Shown in pieces: positions 1 to 7,169 of a stretch of DNA of 48,056 nucleotides. Position 1 is the stretch's first letter. Every line of letters starts with the position of its first letter. This stretch comes from Betaproteobacteria bacterium (GTDB lineage Bacteria > Pseudomonadota > Gammaproteobacteria > Burkholderiales > Burkholderiaceae_A): assembly GCA_018970545.1 (NCBI GenBank), contig JAGWWC010000006.1, forward strand, positions 1 through 48,056, written 5' to 3'. Both the position numbers and the translations under genes were made by a program. Under the pieces are notes generated by a model. It worked only from the letters and a program-made list of their open reading frames with translations, was not told the origin of the DNA and searched no databases.

Positions 1-129
1 GGGGCCGCCCGCAGGGTAGGGCACCATCAGTGAGACCGTTCCGTTGGGATAGGCCATGGCCAGTCCCGGTGCAAAAGCAATCACGCAGGCCATCAGGGCC
101 GCGATCGGTTTTCTAAACAGCTGATTCAT
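1..129 (-). CDS. TctC/Bug-family tripartite tricarboxylate transporter solute-binding protein (5' part only)
   Basis: Only the first 43 codons are inside the window; the gene runs off the left edge. The start ATG (127-129 on the minus strand) has a good ribosome site, AAGGAG, a few bases upstream. The peptide begins with a basic N-terminus and a hydrophobic stretch ending in AMA, which reads as a Sec signal peptide of about 26 residues, followed by YPNGTVSLMVPYPAGGP. A strand with VPYPAGG shortly after the signal peptide is typical of the periplasmic Bug/TctC binding proteins, which are very numerous in Burkholderiales and feed organic acids to TctAB or act in sensing. The ligand cannot be told. 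The divergent LysR gene at 265 is the likely regulator. Confidence 0.75.
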   Translation of the reverse strand, partial: MNQLFRKPIAALMACVIAFAPGLAMAYPNGTVSLMVPYPAGGP

Positions 130-224
130 GGTTGTCTCCTTGGTTTAGTCGGGAGCGGTCAGCTCCTCTGAAAGCCATCTTAGGCACTTGCAAAGACAAT
201 CAAAAGACTATATTTTTGCTTTAG

Positions 225-243
225 TGACAACTATAGGTAGTCA
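225..243. promoter_or_regulatory. Imperfect palindrome in the TctC/LysR divergent region (possible LysR site)
   Basis: In the 135-base gap between the two divergent starts there is an imperfect dyad: TGAC-A-AC, centre, GT-A-GTCA. It lies about 20 bases before the LysR start, fits the loose T-N11-A pattern of LysR-type sites and is in the right place for autoregulation. A separate GGAGC-N5-GCTCC hairpin at 152-166 lies in the probable leader of the binding-protein gene. Both are weak signals that short sequence could give by chance. Confidence 0.35.
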
Positions 244-264
244 TTTCAGACCTTAAACCCTCCG

Positions 265-1161
265 ATGCGTGACCATCAGCTGCGGGCCTTGATGCAGGTT
301 GCCGAATCCGGCTCGATCCGAGCGGCTGCGCGGGACCTAAATCTCAGCCAGAGTGCCCTGACCAAGGCGCTGCGCGAGCTAGAAGAGTCGGTAGGCGCCG
401 CCCTGGTCTCGCGCAGCTACCGGGGGGTCGAGTTCACGCCGGCCGGGCAGGCGCTGCTGACCCGGGCCCGCCTGTCCCGGTCCATGTTGCAAAAAGCCCA
501 GGAGGAGATCAGTGCCCTGAAGGGCGGTTCAGGGGTCCGCGTGGCCTTCGCGATGACTCCGGTGGTCGCGGCCGCGGTGATGACCAAGGCCTTTCGTGAG
601 TTTGAGCGGATCGCGCCCGATGTTCAGATCTCTTTGGTTGAAGGTCTTCCCTCGATTGCGATTCCCGCCTTGATTGAGGGCCGAATTGATTTTGCCTTTG
701 CGATCGCTAACTCGAAGGAGCTCCCGTTTGAGTTGAGTTTTCGTGAGATGGCCAAAATCGAGACCGCAATTGGCTGCCGCAAGGGCCATCCACTGGAGTC
801 TGCCAAGCGTTGGTCGGAATTGCAGGATGCGCGTTGGGCCTTAAACCTGAGTGCCGGCAGCCAAGGTAATCAGCTGCTGCGATGGATGCGCGAGCGGGGC
901 ATGGGTGAGCCCAAGCGCCTCACGTACTGTGACTCGCCGCTGCTAATGAGCGATCTGATGCGCAGAGCAGATCGACTGTGTGTTGGGCCCAAGACACTGT
1001 TTTCGGACCCGATCTTTGGCCATCAGATGAGTTTGATCGCCGTGGAGCCTGCGCCGCCTGATATGGTCCTGGGTGTGATCACTCTAAAGGGAGTGCCACT
1101 GACGCATGCGGCAAGCCAGCTGCTAAGTTGTTTTGAACGGCACCTTCGCGGGATTCGCTAG
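265..1161 (+). CDS. LysR-family transcriptional regulator
   Basis: This is a 298-residue protein of normal LysR length. Residues 1-60 carry the winged helix-turn-helix (SGSIRAAARDLNLSQSALTK, then LEESVGAALVSRS), and about 88-295 form the effector-binding domain. It is divergent from the TctC-type binding protein, so control of that gene is the simplest role; the ligand is unknown. The ATG at 265 is only weakly preceded by a ribosome site, but the domain starts normally there. Its last 39 bases overlap the end of the convergent LysR gene at 1123-2037. Confidence 0.88.
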   Translation: MRDHQLRALMQVAESGSIRAAARDLNLSQSALTKALRELEESVGAALVSRSYRGVEFTPAGQALLTRARLSRSMLQKAQEEISALKGGSGVRVAFAMTPVVAAAVMTKAFREFERIAPDVQISLVEGLPSIAIPALIEGRIDFAFAIANSKELPFELSFREMAKIETAIGCRKGHPLESAKRWSELQDARWALNLSAGSQGNQLLRWMRERGMGEPKRLTYCDSPLLMSDLMRRADRLCVGPKTLFSDPIFGHQMSLIAVEPAPPDMVLGVITLKGVPLTHAASQLLSCFERHLRGIR

Positions 1162-2037
1162 CATGGCGCTGGCGAGATGGTCGATTAAGAGTCGAACCCG
1201 ATGCGGGATGTAGCGGTTACTGGGTAACACCGCATAAATACCCAAGGGCTCTGGTTCGTAGGCCTTGAGTATTACCTCGACACGCTTTTTTTCGAGATAG
1301 GGCGCGGCGATGAAATCCGGCTGACGGGTAATGCCCATGCCATGGGCGGCCGCCTCGGTTAACGCAATGCCGTTATTGGCAACGATTCTTCCGCGTACCG
1401 GCACCTGCATGAGCTGTTTTTTGTTTTGGTAAATCCACTGCGAGTTGCTCGCATCGTGCGAATAAATCAGGCACTCATGATGGCGTAAATCCTGCGGGCG
1501 TTCTGGCCGGCCATGGGCTTTCATATAAGAGGTGGAAGCAAGTGTGAGCAGCCGGCATTGGCCAAGCTTGCGCACAATATCGCTGGGGTTGAGATTACTG
1601 GTGATGCGGATACTGAGATCAAGGCCTTCTTCAATCAGATTGGAGCGCTCATCAGAAAGGGTCATCACCAGATCGATGTCGGGAGTGCGTTTTGCAAAGG
1701 AAAGCAGCAGCGGGACAATCTCTTTCATGCCAAACAGCAGAGGTAGCCCGATACGGATGCGGCCCTTTGCCGCGAGGCCTTCGCCACTAAGATTGGATTC
1801 CGCGGTATCCACCAGATTCAGAATCGCCCGGCAGTTCTCAAGGTAGTTGGTGCCCGCCTCGGTGAGCGTCAGGCTGCGGGTGCTACGGGTAATGAGCTGG
1901 ACACCCAGGTGCTTCTCGAGCCCGGCGATCTGGCGAGTCACGACCGAGCGGGCGAGTTGAAGCGCATGGGCGACAGCACTGAAGCTGCCCGCCTCGGCCA
2001 CCCGCACAAACATTTGCATCGCATCGAGTCGGTCCAT
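1123..2037 (-). CDS. LysR-family transcriptional regulator, divergent from DODA-type dioxygenase
   Basis: The 304-residue protein starts MDRLDAMQMFVRVAEAGSFS, a very common LysR opening, with the helix-turn-helix in residues 1-60 and an effector domain from about 90. It is transcribed away from the dioxygenase gene at 2116 and most likely controls it and itself. There is no Shine-Dalgarno sequence before the ATG: the bases just upstream are taken by a perfect inverted repeat at 2039-2059, so translation may be leaderless or inefficient and directly affected by binding. The 3' end overlaps the convergent LysR gene by 39 bases. Confidence 0.88.
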   Translation of the reverse strand: MDRLDAMQMFVRVAEAGSFSAVAHALQLARSVVTRQIAGLEKHLGVQLITRSTRSLTLTEAGTNYLENCRAILNLVDTAESNLSGEGLAAKGRIRIGLPLLFGMKEIVPLLLSFAKRTPDIDLVMTLSDERSNLIEEGLDLSIRITSNLNPSDIVRKLGQCRLLTLASTSYMKAHGRPERPQDLRHHECLIYSHDASNSQWIYQNKKQLMQVPVRGRIVANNGIALTEAAAHGMGITRQPDFIAAPYLEKKRVEVILKAYEPEPLGIYAVLPSNRYIPHRVRLLIDHLASAMLANPAKVPFKTT

Positions 2038-2038
2038 A

Positions 2039-2059
2039 TTGTTGCTAATTATGCAACAA
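2039..2059. promoter_or_regulatory. Perfect inverted repeat (LysR-type operator) touching the regulator's start codon
   Basis: TTGTTGC and GCAACAA are perfect 7-base arms around a 7-base AT-rich centre (TAATTAT). The site begins two bases upstream of the LysR start codon at 2037 and about 57 bases before the dioxygenase start. It matches the T-N11-A form of LysR sites and is well placed for autoregulation and control of the divergent gene. Binding has not been shown; this is inference from symmetry and position. Confidence 0.6.
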
Positions 2060-2092
2060 ATATGATCTGATTAGATACTTTTTACAGGCGTT

Positions 2093-2111
2093 CGAAACCC
2101 TTAGAGTTTCG
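2093..2111 (+). promoter_or_regulatory. Small hairpin just before the dioxygenase start codon
   Basis: CGAAAC and GTTTCG form perfect 6-base arms with a 7-base loop ending five bases before the ATG at 2116. The stem occupies the place where a ribosome site should be, and no good Shine-Dalgarno sequence is visible. It could be a leader hairpin or a second regulator half-site pair. Confidence 0.35.
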
Positions 2112-2115
2112 GGCC

Positions 2116-2904
2116 ATGAGCTCAAACCGTTTTTCACTCTTTGTGCCGCATGGCTCCCCAATGTTCGCGTTGCAGCCGGGAGCCGCGGGAGCGGCGTTGG
2201 CCGAAATCGGCAGTCAGTTCCGTGCGGCACGTGCCGTGGTGGTGGTCAGTCCGCACTGGGAGACAGAAATCCCAGAGGTGGGATTTGCTGCTCGCCCAAC
2301 CACGATCCATGATTTTGGGGGTTTTGATTCGCGGCTATTTGAAATTCAATATCCTGCAGCCGGAGATCCGCAGGTGGCCCAGGCGGTATTAGATGCATTG
2401 CGTGCTGCGGGCTTCCAGGCAAAGGCAGATTCAGAGCGTGGCTTAGACCACGGGGTCTGGGTACCGCTTTTGCATATGTTTCCGCAGGCTAATCTGCCGG
2501 TGATTCCGGTATCGCTGCAGCATCACGCGGGCCCAGAGCATGCCTATCGGATTGGGCAGTCCTTGGCACCGCTTGCCGAGCAGGGATTTTTGATTGTGGG
2601 CTCGGGCAATGTGACTCACAACCTGCGGGACTGGCAGATGGTTCAGTCGCTTGGAAGCCCGAGGCCTGATTACGTTGCGGGGTTTTCGGACTGGGTCCAT
2701 ACGCAGATGACTGCCCGAAATACCGGGGCCTTACTGCGATATCGGTCAACCCAGCCCGATGCAGTCCGTGCCCATCCGCGGGATGAGCATTTTCTGCCGC
2801 TGATGGTTGCGTTGGGTGCGGCAGGCGAATCGGCCAAGCCTTATGCATTTTTTCGTGGCATCAGTGATCACGTGCTGGCCATGGATGGCTATGCCTTTCA
2901 TTGA
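2116..2904 (+). CDS. ygiD: DODA-type class III extradiol dioxygenase (YgiD family)
   Basis: The 262-residue protein belongs to the LigB/DODA superfamily, which cleaves catechol-type rings with a non-haem metal. Visible motifs are PHGSP with His12, SPHWET with His47, DHGVWVPL with His112 and GSGNVTHN with His168. His12, His47 and His168 are the probable metal ligands and His112 a probable catalytic residue, following the YgiD/DODA pattern. Known relatives open L-DOPA and related catechols, but the natural substrate here is unknown. The divergent LysR is the likely regulator. It converges on the fumarylpyruvate hydrolase gene with only two bases between the stops and no visible terminator. Confidence 0.82.
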   Translation: MSSNRFSLFVPHGSPMFALQPGAAGAALAEIGSQFRAARAVVVVSPHWETEIPEVGFAARPTTIHDFGGFDSRLFEIQYPAAGDPQVAQAVLDALRAAGFQAKADSERGLDHGVWVPLLHMFPQANLPVIPVSLQHHAGPEHAYRIGQSLAPLAEQGFLIVGSGNVTHNLRDWQMVQSLGSPRPDYVAGFSDWVHTQMTARNTGALLRYRSTQPDAVRAHPRDEHFLPLMVALGAAGESAKPYAFFRGISDHVLAMDGYAFH

Positions 2905-2906
2905 CC

Positions 2907-3611
2907 TCACTCGCGGGCTGCGCCAATCCGAAGAGAAATCTCGCCCACTCCTTGCACCTGGCCGGTGATTTCATCGCCGGTGACCACCGGACCCACACCC
3001 TCTGGTGTGCCGGTGTAAATGAGATCGCCCGGTTGTAGATGATAAAAAAGCGATAGGTCTGCAATGATTTCGCGGATATTCCAAATCAGCTTATCGACAT
3101 TGGACTGCTGCTTGGTTTGACCATTGACTTGAAGTGCGATTTCGCCGCGCTCGATGACAACACCCTCCATGGGAACGATCTCGGCGCAGACCGAGGACTC
3201 CTCCACATCTTTGCCCAGATCCCAGGGCCGACCTTTATCGCGGGCTGCCAGCTGCAGATCCCGCCGTGTCATGTCTAATCCTGCGGCATACCCATAAATG
3301 ATCTCGTGGGCACGATCGGCCCATACACGAAAACCCGCCTTACCAATTGCCACGACCAGCTCCATTTCATAATGAAAATTTTTGGTCTCCGGCGGATAGG
3401 CGGTGGTTGCACCGCTTTCCAAAAGTGTCTGAGGCGACTTGGTGAAGTAAAACGGCCGCTCAGTGGATTTGTCTACCGGCTTGCCCATCTCGACCGCATG
3501 GGCGTGATAGTTTCTGCCAACAAAAAATAGGCGATGAATCGGGAAGCGTTCTGATTTTCCGCGGATGGGCAGTGACAGGGGTGGGGGTGGATTCCAGAGG
3601 TAAGTAGTCAT
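2907..3611 (-). CDS. nagK: Fumarylpyruvate hydrolase (FAH family)
   Basis: A 234-residue member of the fumarylacetoacetate hydrolase fold. It should hydrolyse fumarylpyruvate to fumarate and pyruvate, the last step of glutathione-dependent gentisate breakdown. The body carries VGRNYHAHA, YEMELVVAIG (Glu82 and Glu84), DMTRRDLQ (Asp113) and YTGTPEGVGPV; the two Glu and the Asp are the usual metal ligands. It is third in the minus-strand operon after 3-hydroxybenzoate 6-hydroxylase and gentisate dioxygenase, 39 bases after the latter. The family alone would allow other acylpyruvate substrates; the neighbours decide the call. Confidence 0.9.
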   Translation of the reverse strand: MTTYLWNPPPPLSLPIRGKSERFPIHRLFFVGRNYHAHAVEMGKPVDKSTERPFYFTKSPQTLLESGATTAYPPETKNFHYEMELVVAIGKAGFRVWADRAHEIIYGYAAGLDMTRRDLQLAARDKGRPWDLGKDVEESSVCAEIVPMEGVVIERGEIALQVNGQTKQQSNVDKLIWNIREIIADLSLFYHLQPGDLIYTGTPEGVGPVVTGDEITGQVQGVGEISLRIGAARE

Positions 3612-3650
3612 GTTTTCTTTCTCGGCGAAGTCTTGTGGTGTCTCAAAGAG

Positions 3651-4688
3651 TTAAGGCCGCGTCTCATAGACACCGAGTTTTCGGTGCAGCGGCGATTCAT
3701 CTGCCATAAACAGGAATGCGGGCGCGTTAGCGGAGCGGTTTTTGATGGTGATCGGCGTGTAGCCCGGCGCGCATGCAGTGTCGGCCTCATTTAAGAGGAA
3801 CTGGGTTTGCGCGATCACCAGCTCGGACTGGCCTTCAATTTGATGAAACACAATTGCGGGCGAACGCGCAGGCAGCTTGAGCGTCTGCCCAGGCCGCAGC
3901 AGCAGGGCATAAAACCCAAGATTGTTTTGCACATCCTGGCCAGTTTCGGGATTCACATACGTGACCTGGACTGCCTCGAGCCCCGGCTGATCATCTGCCA
4001 GCGCGAGTAGGGACTGTCGCACCTCACTCCAGGGGTAACGAATGATGGGGTAGGCCTTGGGCTGCCGATCAAAGCTGGGCGTGGGCACCACGCCGCCACT
4101 CACATAGGCGCGCTCGCCGTGGCCGGGTATCACTTTTTGCCGCTCGCCTTCAATCGCATACGAGGTCTCGGTGTAGTAGATCAGTGGAAGATCGAGCACA
4201 TCAAGCCAGACCACGGGATGCTCTCCCTCGTGACCATGCTCATGCCATACGCCAGTGGGCGTGAGAATCAGGTCGCCACGACGCATGGGGCATTTTTCTC
4301 CGTTAACAGTAGTGGTCGCGCCTTCGCCTTCAACCACCATACGGACTGCATTGGGGGTATGCCGGTGGGATGGCGCCCACTCGCCGGGCAGCAGCAGCTG
4401 CATACCTAAATACATGGCGGCACTGGCCTGCATTTTCTCCAGGCCATGGCCGGGGTTGGCCAAGACCAAGACCCGCCGCTCTGCTTTTTCCATGGGTGTA
4501 AGTTCACCGGCCTGAAGCAGCAGTGGCCGCATGGCCTGATACGACCAGTGCGTTGGCGTTGTTTTGCGACTCGGGATTTTTGGCGGCAAAACAGCGCGCA
4601 GATTGGGCCACAAAGGCACCAGGTTTTGTTCGGTGAGCTGATCCCGATAGGCCTGGGGAAGATCTTCAAGACGTCCAAGAGATTGCAT
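3651..4688 (-). CDS. nagI: Gentisate 1,2-dioxygenase
   Basis: A 345-residue bicupin enzyme that opens gentisate to maleylpyruvate using Fe(II). The first cupin has EWAPSHRHTPNAVRM (His108, His110) and a later GVWHEHGHEG (His149), the expected iron ligands. I start at the ATG at 4688 because it has a strong AGGAGGG site at the right distance and leaves 11 bases after the upstream stop. A start at 4721 would add 11 residues, overlap the upstream gene and lack a ribosome site. The C-terminal cupin is degenerate, as usual in the family. Confidence 0.94.
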   Translation of the reverse strand: MQSLGRLEDLPQAYRDQLTEQNLVPLWPNLRAVLPPKIPSRKTTPTHWSYQAMRPLLLQAGELTPMEKAERRVLVLANPGHGLEKMQASAAMYLGMQLLLPGEWAPSHRHTPNAVRMVVEGEGATTTVNGEKCPMRRGDLILTPTGVWHEHGHEGEHPVVWLDVLDLPLIYYTETSYAIEGERQKVIPGHGERAYVSGGVVPTPSFDRQPKAYPIIRYPWSEVRQSLLALADDQPGLEAVQVTYVNPETGQDVQNNLGFYALLLRPGQTLKLPARSPAIVFHQIEGQSELVIAQTQFLLNEADTACAPGYTPITIKNRSANAPAFLFMADESPLHRKLGVYETRP

Positions 4689-4699
4689 GGGGCCCTCCT

Positions 4700-5902
4700 T
4701 TATTGCGCTGCTGATAAGCAATTATTGACATTCCAGTTATAAAGCCATTCCACGGCATCATAGAAGCGGTCTTGGGTTCTGCCCTTCCAGAGGCTATTTC
4801 GAACCAGGCGCTCCACATCCATCGCGTGATAGATCCTGCCCATCTCACGGCCCGACAACACAATGCGCGCAGTCCGCGCAACACGAGCCCGCTGATAAAG
4901 ATCAAGTGCCTTATTCCAGTCGTTGGCGTGCACGCGCAGTGACTCGCCGAGTGTGACCGCATCTTCCATCGCCATGCAGGCGCCTTGGGCCATGTACTGG
5001 GTGGTGGGGTGGGCCGCATCGCCCAGCAGGGTCACCCGGCCAAAACTCCACTGGCCAATCGGTTCACGGTCGGCCGTGGCCCAGCGCTTCCAACTCTTCG
5101 GCAAGTCAATTAACTGGCGAGGCCGGGGGCTAATACCCTGAAAGTAGCTTTGCACTTCCTCTTTACTGCCCTCGGTGACTCCCCACTGCTCTTGCTGGCG
5201 GCTATGAAAGGTCACGACAACGTTGTATTGCTCCCCTCCGCGTAAGGGATAGTGGACCAGATGGCATTTCGGGCCTGCCCATAGGCTGGCCGCGTTCCAT
5301 TGCAGATCTGTGGGAAAGTCAGCCTTATCCACAACTGCCCGATAGACGACATGGCCGGTGATGCGCGGAGGGTCATTCACAAACGCCTCGCGGACAACCG
5401 ACTTCACACCATCGGCACCAATGAGCGCAACGCCTCGATGCGCATTTCCATTTTGGTCATAAGCGATGACGCCGTCTGCGTTTTGCTCGATGCGCTCGAG
5501 ACGCGTATTGGTCAGAAATTGGACCCGCCCTGTTTCTTGGGCGCCTTCTAATAAAGAAAGGTGAACATCCGCCCGATGGATCACCGCATAAGGATTACCA
5601 AAGCGCTGACGGAAGGCCTCGCCGGTCTCTAGTCGGCCAATCAACGATTCATCGATGGCGTCATGCATCACCATGCACTCGGTGTAGACCGCGCGGCCCC
5701 GTGCCTTATCGCCCACACCCAAGGCATCGAAGGCATGAAATGCATTGGGCCCAAGTTGAATGCCTGCACCGATCTCACCGATGGCAGGGGCCTGTTCGAG
5801 CACGAGGACCTCAAAGCCCTGTCGAACCAGGGTCAGCGCCGCGGCCAGGCCGCCGATTCCGCCGCCGGCCACGATGACTGGTCCGCCTGGGGGGGATGTC
5901 AT
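4700..5902 (-). CDS. nagX: 3-Hydroxybenzoate 6-hydroxylase (FAD monooxygenase)
   Basis: A 400-residue group A flavoprotein monooxygenase. It has the FAD-binding GGGIGG at 13-18, the IGADGVKSVVR segment with the DG motif, and VTLLGDAAHPTTQYMAQG, which binds the FAD ribityl/pyrophosphate. This family makes gentisate from 3-hydroxybenzoate with NADH and O2 (also called MhbM or XlnD). The segment GEAFRQRFGNPYAVIHRAD is the form I know from Burkholderiales 3-hydroxybenzoate 6-hydroxylases. Gentisate dioxygenase follows directly and fits. It is first in its operon, with the AAGGAG ribosome site and a strong promoter at 5955-5982 overlapped by a palindrome. Salicylate hydroxylases are the main alternative, but no catechol genes are nearby. 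Confidence 0.92.
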   Translation of the reverse strand: MTSPPGGPVIVAGGGIGGLAAALTLVRQGFEVLVLEQAPAIGEIGAGIQLGPNAFHAFDALGVGDKARGRAVYTECMVMHDAIDESLIGRLETGEAFRQRFGNPYAVIHRADVHLSLLEGAQETGRVQFLTNTRLERIEQNADGVIAYDQNGNAHRGVALIGADGVKSVVREAFVNDPPRITGHVVYRAVVDKADFPTDLQWNAASLWAGPKCHLVHYPLRGGEQYNVVVTFHSRQQEQWGVTEGSKEEVQSYFQGISPRPRQLIDLPKSWKRWATADREPIGQWSFGRVTLLGDAAHPTTQYMAQGACMAMEDAVTLGESLRVHANDWNKALDLYQRARVARTARIVLSGREMGRIYHAMDVERLVRNSLWKGRTQDRFYDAVEWLYNWNVNNCLSAAQ

Positions 5903-5943
5903 GGCTGCTCTCCTTTTGGTTATGGGTCGGATAAAAATAAGTG

Positions 5944-5958
5944 TACTAACGATTAGTA
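5944..5958. promoter_or_regulatory. Perfect palindromic operator for the gentisate-cluster MarR regulator
   Basis: TACTAA-CGA-TTAGTA is a perfect 6-base dyad with a 3-base centre. It lies between the divergent monooxygenase and MarR genes and overlaps the -10 hexamer of the monooxygenase promoter. MarR-family dimers bind short palindromes like this, and MobR, a MarR regulator of a 3-hydroxybenzoate hydroxylase gene, is a known precedent. Repression lifted by 3-hydroxybenzoate is the expected logic. Confidence 0.75.
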
Positions 5959-5982
5959 TAAGGATAAAATAGCGGGCGTCAA
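5955..5982 (-). promoter_or_regulatory. Sigma70-type promoter of the 3-hydroxybenzoate/gentisate operon
   Basis: Reading on the minus strand, TTGACG (5977-5982) and TATACT (5955-5960) are separated by 16 bases. Both hexamers differ from consensus by one base. The palindrome at 5944-5958 shares the -10, so a bound regulator would block polymerase. Confidence 0.7.
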
Positions 5983-6005
5983 GACTTTTTAAAAAGAGGT
6001 GTCAG

Positions 6006-6482
6006 ATGCCAGGGGCAAAAGAGCGGCCGCCAGCGGGCTTTCACGACATGCCGGGACACTACATCCGGCGGCTGCAACAGATTGCGGTGGCGGTGTTTTT
6101 GCAGGAGCTCGAGTCGGTCGGCGTGACTCCGATTCAATATGCAGTCTTGCAGGCAGTGCGCGAGGCGCCCGGCTCAGATCAGCGTAGCCTTGCAGGCATG
6201 ATCGGTCTGGACACCTCCACCATGGTCGGTGTGGTCGAGCGCTTGGAGTCCCGAGGCCTGGTGCACCGTGGCAGCACGCGGGCAGATCGACGTGTTCGGC
6301 TCCTGACGCTGACAGAAGAGGGGCGGTCGATCATGGCAAAGATGCAGCCGATGGTGAATCGGGCGCAGGAGAAAATACTCGAACCGCTGTCAAAAACAGA
6401 TCGCAAAGAATTCATGCGGATGATCAAGGTTCTGGTCTCCACCAATAATGATTTAAGCAGAGCACCAAGCGAGGGGGTTTAA
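6006..6482 (+). CDS. MarR-family regulator of the gentisate pathway (MobR-like)
   Basis: A 158-residue protein with the MarR winged helix: VGVTPIQYAVLQAV, then LAGMIGLDTSTMVGVVERLE, and the wing STRADRRVRLLTLTEEG. It is divergent from the 3-hydroxybenzoate 6-hydroxylase gene, with a perfect palindrome between them, and is followed four bases later by maleylpyruvate isomerase, so it sits inside the pathway it most likely represses. The ligand is probably 3-hydroxybenzoate or gentisate (inference). The ATG at 6006 has an AGAGGTG ribosome site. Confidence 0.92.
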   Translation: MPGAKERPPAGFHDMPGHYIRRLQQIAVAVFLQELESVGVTPIQYAVLQAVREAPGSDQRSLAGMIGLDTSTMVGVVERLESRGLVHRGSTRADRRVRLLTLTEEGRSIMAKMQPMVNRAQEKILEPLSKTDRKEFMRMIKVLVSTNNDLSRAPSEGV

Positions 6483-6485
6483 GCC

Positions 6486-7130
6486 ATGCTGCGACTACAT
6501 AGCTACTGGAGATCATCGGCGTCTTATCGTGTCCGCATTGCCTTGGGGCTGAAGGGCGTAACGTACGAGCACTTAACAGTGAACCTTTTAAAAAACGAAC
6601 AAAGCCAGGCGGAATTCACTGCGCTTAATCCCGAAGGGCTGGTGCCGTTACTCGAACACGATGGACTGCGTTTATCGCAGTCCACTGCAATCATTGAATA
6701 CCTCGAGGAGGCCTTTCCCAGTCCAGCGCTCATGCCGGCCGACCCGCAGGGCAGGGCCCGTGTGCGGGCAATTTGCCAGATGATTGCGTGCGATATTCAT
6801 CCGCTCGATAACCTTCGAGTGCTGAAGTACCTCACCGGTGAGTTGGGACTGTCTTCTGAGCAAAAAGACACCTGGTATGCCCACTGGGTGATTGTCGGAC
6901 TGACGGCGGTCGAAAAGCGCCTGGCTGAAAGTGCAACGGGCCAGTTTTGTCATGGTGATTTGCCAGGTATGGCGGATTGCTTTTTGGTGCCTCAAGTCGC
7001 CAATGCAAACCGGATGAAAGTCGACATTGCGCACCTAGAGCGGGTGGTGGCGATTAACGCCCGCTGCATGGCACTTCCTGCGTTTCAGCAGGCCCAGCCC
7101 TCGGCCTGCCCGGATGCGGTTGCAGCCTAA
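6486..7130 (+). CDS. nagL: Maleylpyruvate isomerase (zeta-class GST)
   Basis: A 214-residue glutathione-transferase-fold enzyme. The N-terminal SYWRSSASYRVR (Ser10, Ser11) is the zeta-class glutathione-activating motif, and NPEGLVPLLEHDG follows in the thioredoxin-like domain. Zeta-class enzymes isomerise maleylacetoacetate or maleylpyruvate; with gentisate dioxygenase and fumarylpyruvate hydrolase next door, maleylpyruvate to fumarylpyruvate is the natural step. It starts four bases after the MarR stop and is surely cotranscribed with it, although the other pathway genes are on the opposite strand. Confidence 0.93.
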   Translation: MLRLHSYWRSSASYRVRIALGLKGVTYEHLTVNLLKNEQSQAEFTALNPEGLVPLLEHDGLRLSQSTAIIEYLEEAFPSPALMPADPQGRARVRAICQMIACDIHPLDNLRVLKYLTGELGLSSEQKDTWYAHWVIVGLTAVEKRLAESATGQFCHGDLPGMADCFLVPQVANANRMKVDIAHLERVVAINARCMALPAFQQAQPSACPDAVAA

Positions 7131-7169
7131 GTCATTGCCGCCGATTTTTAGCCGATAGCGATTTCGCAT

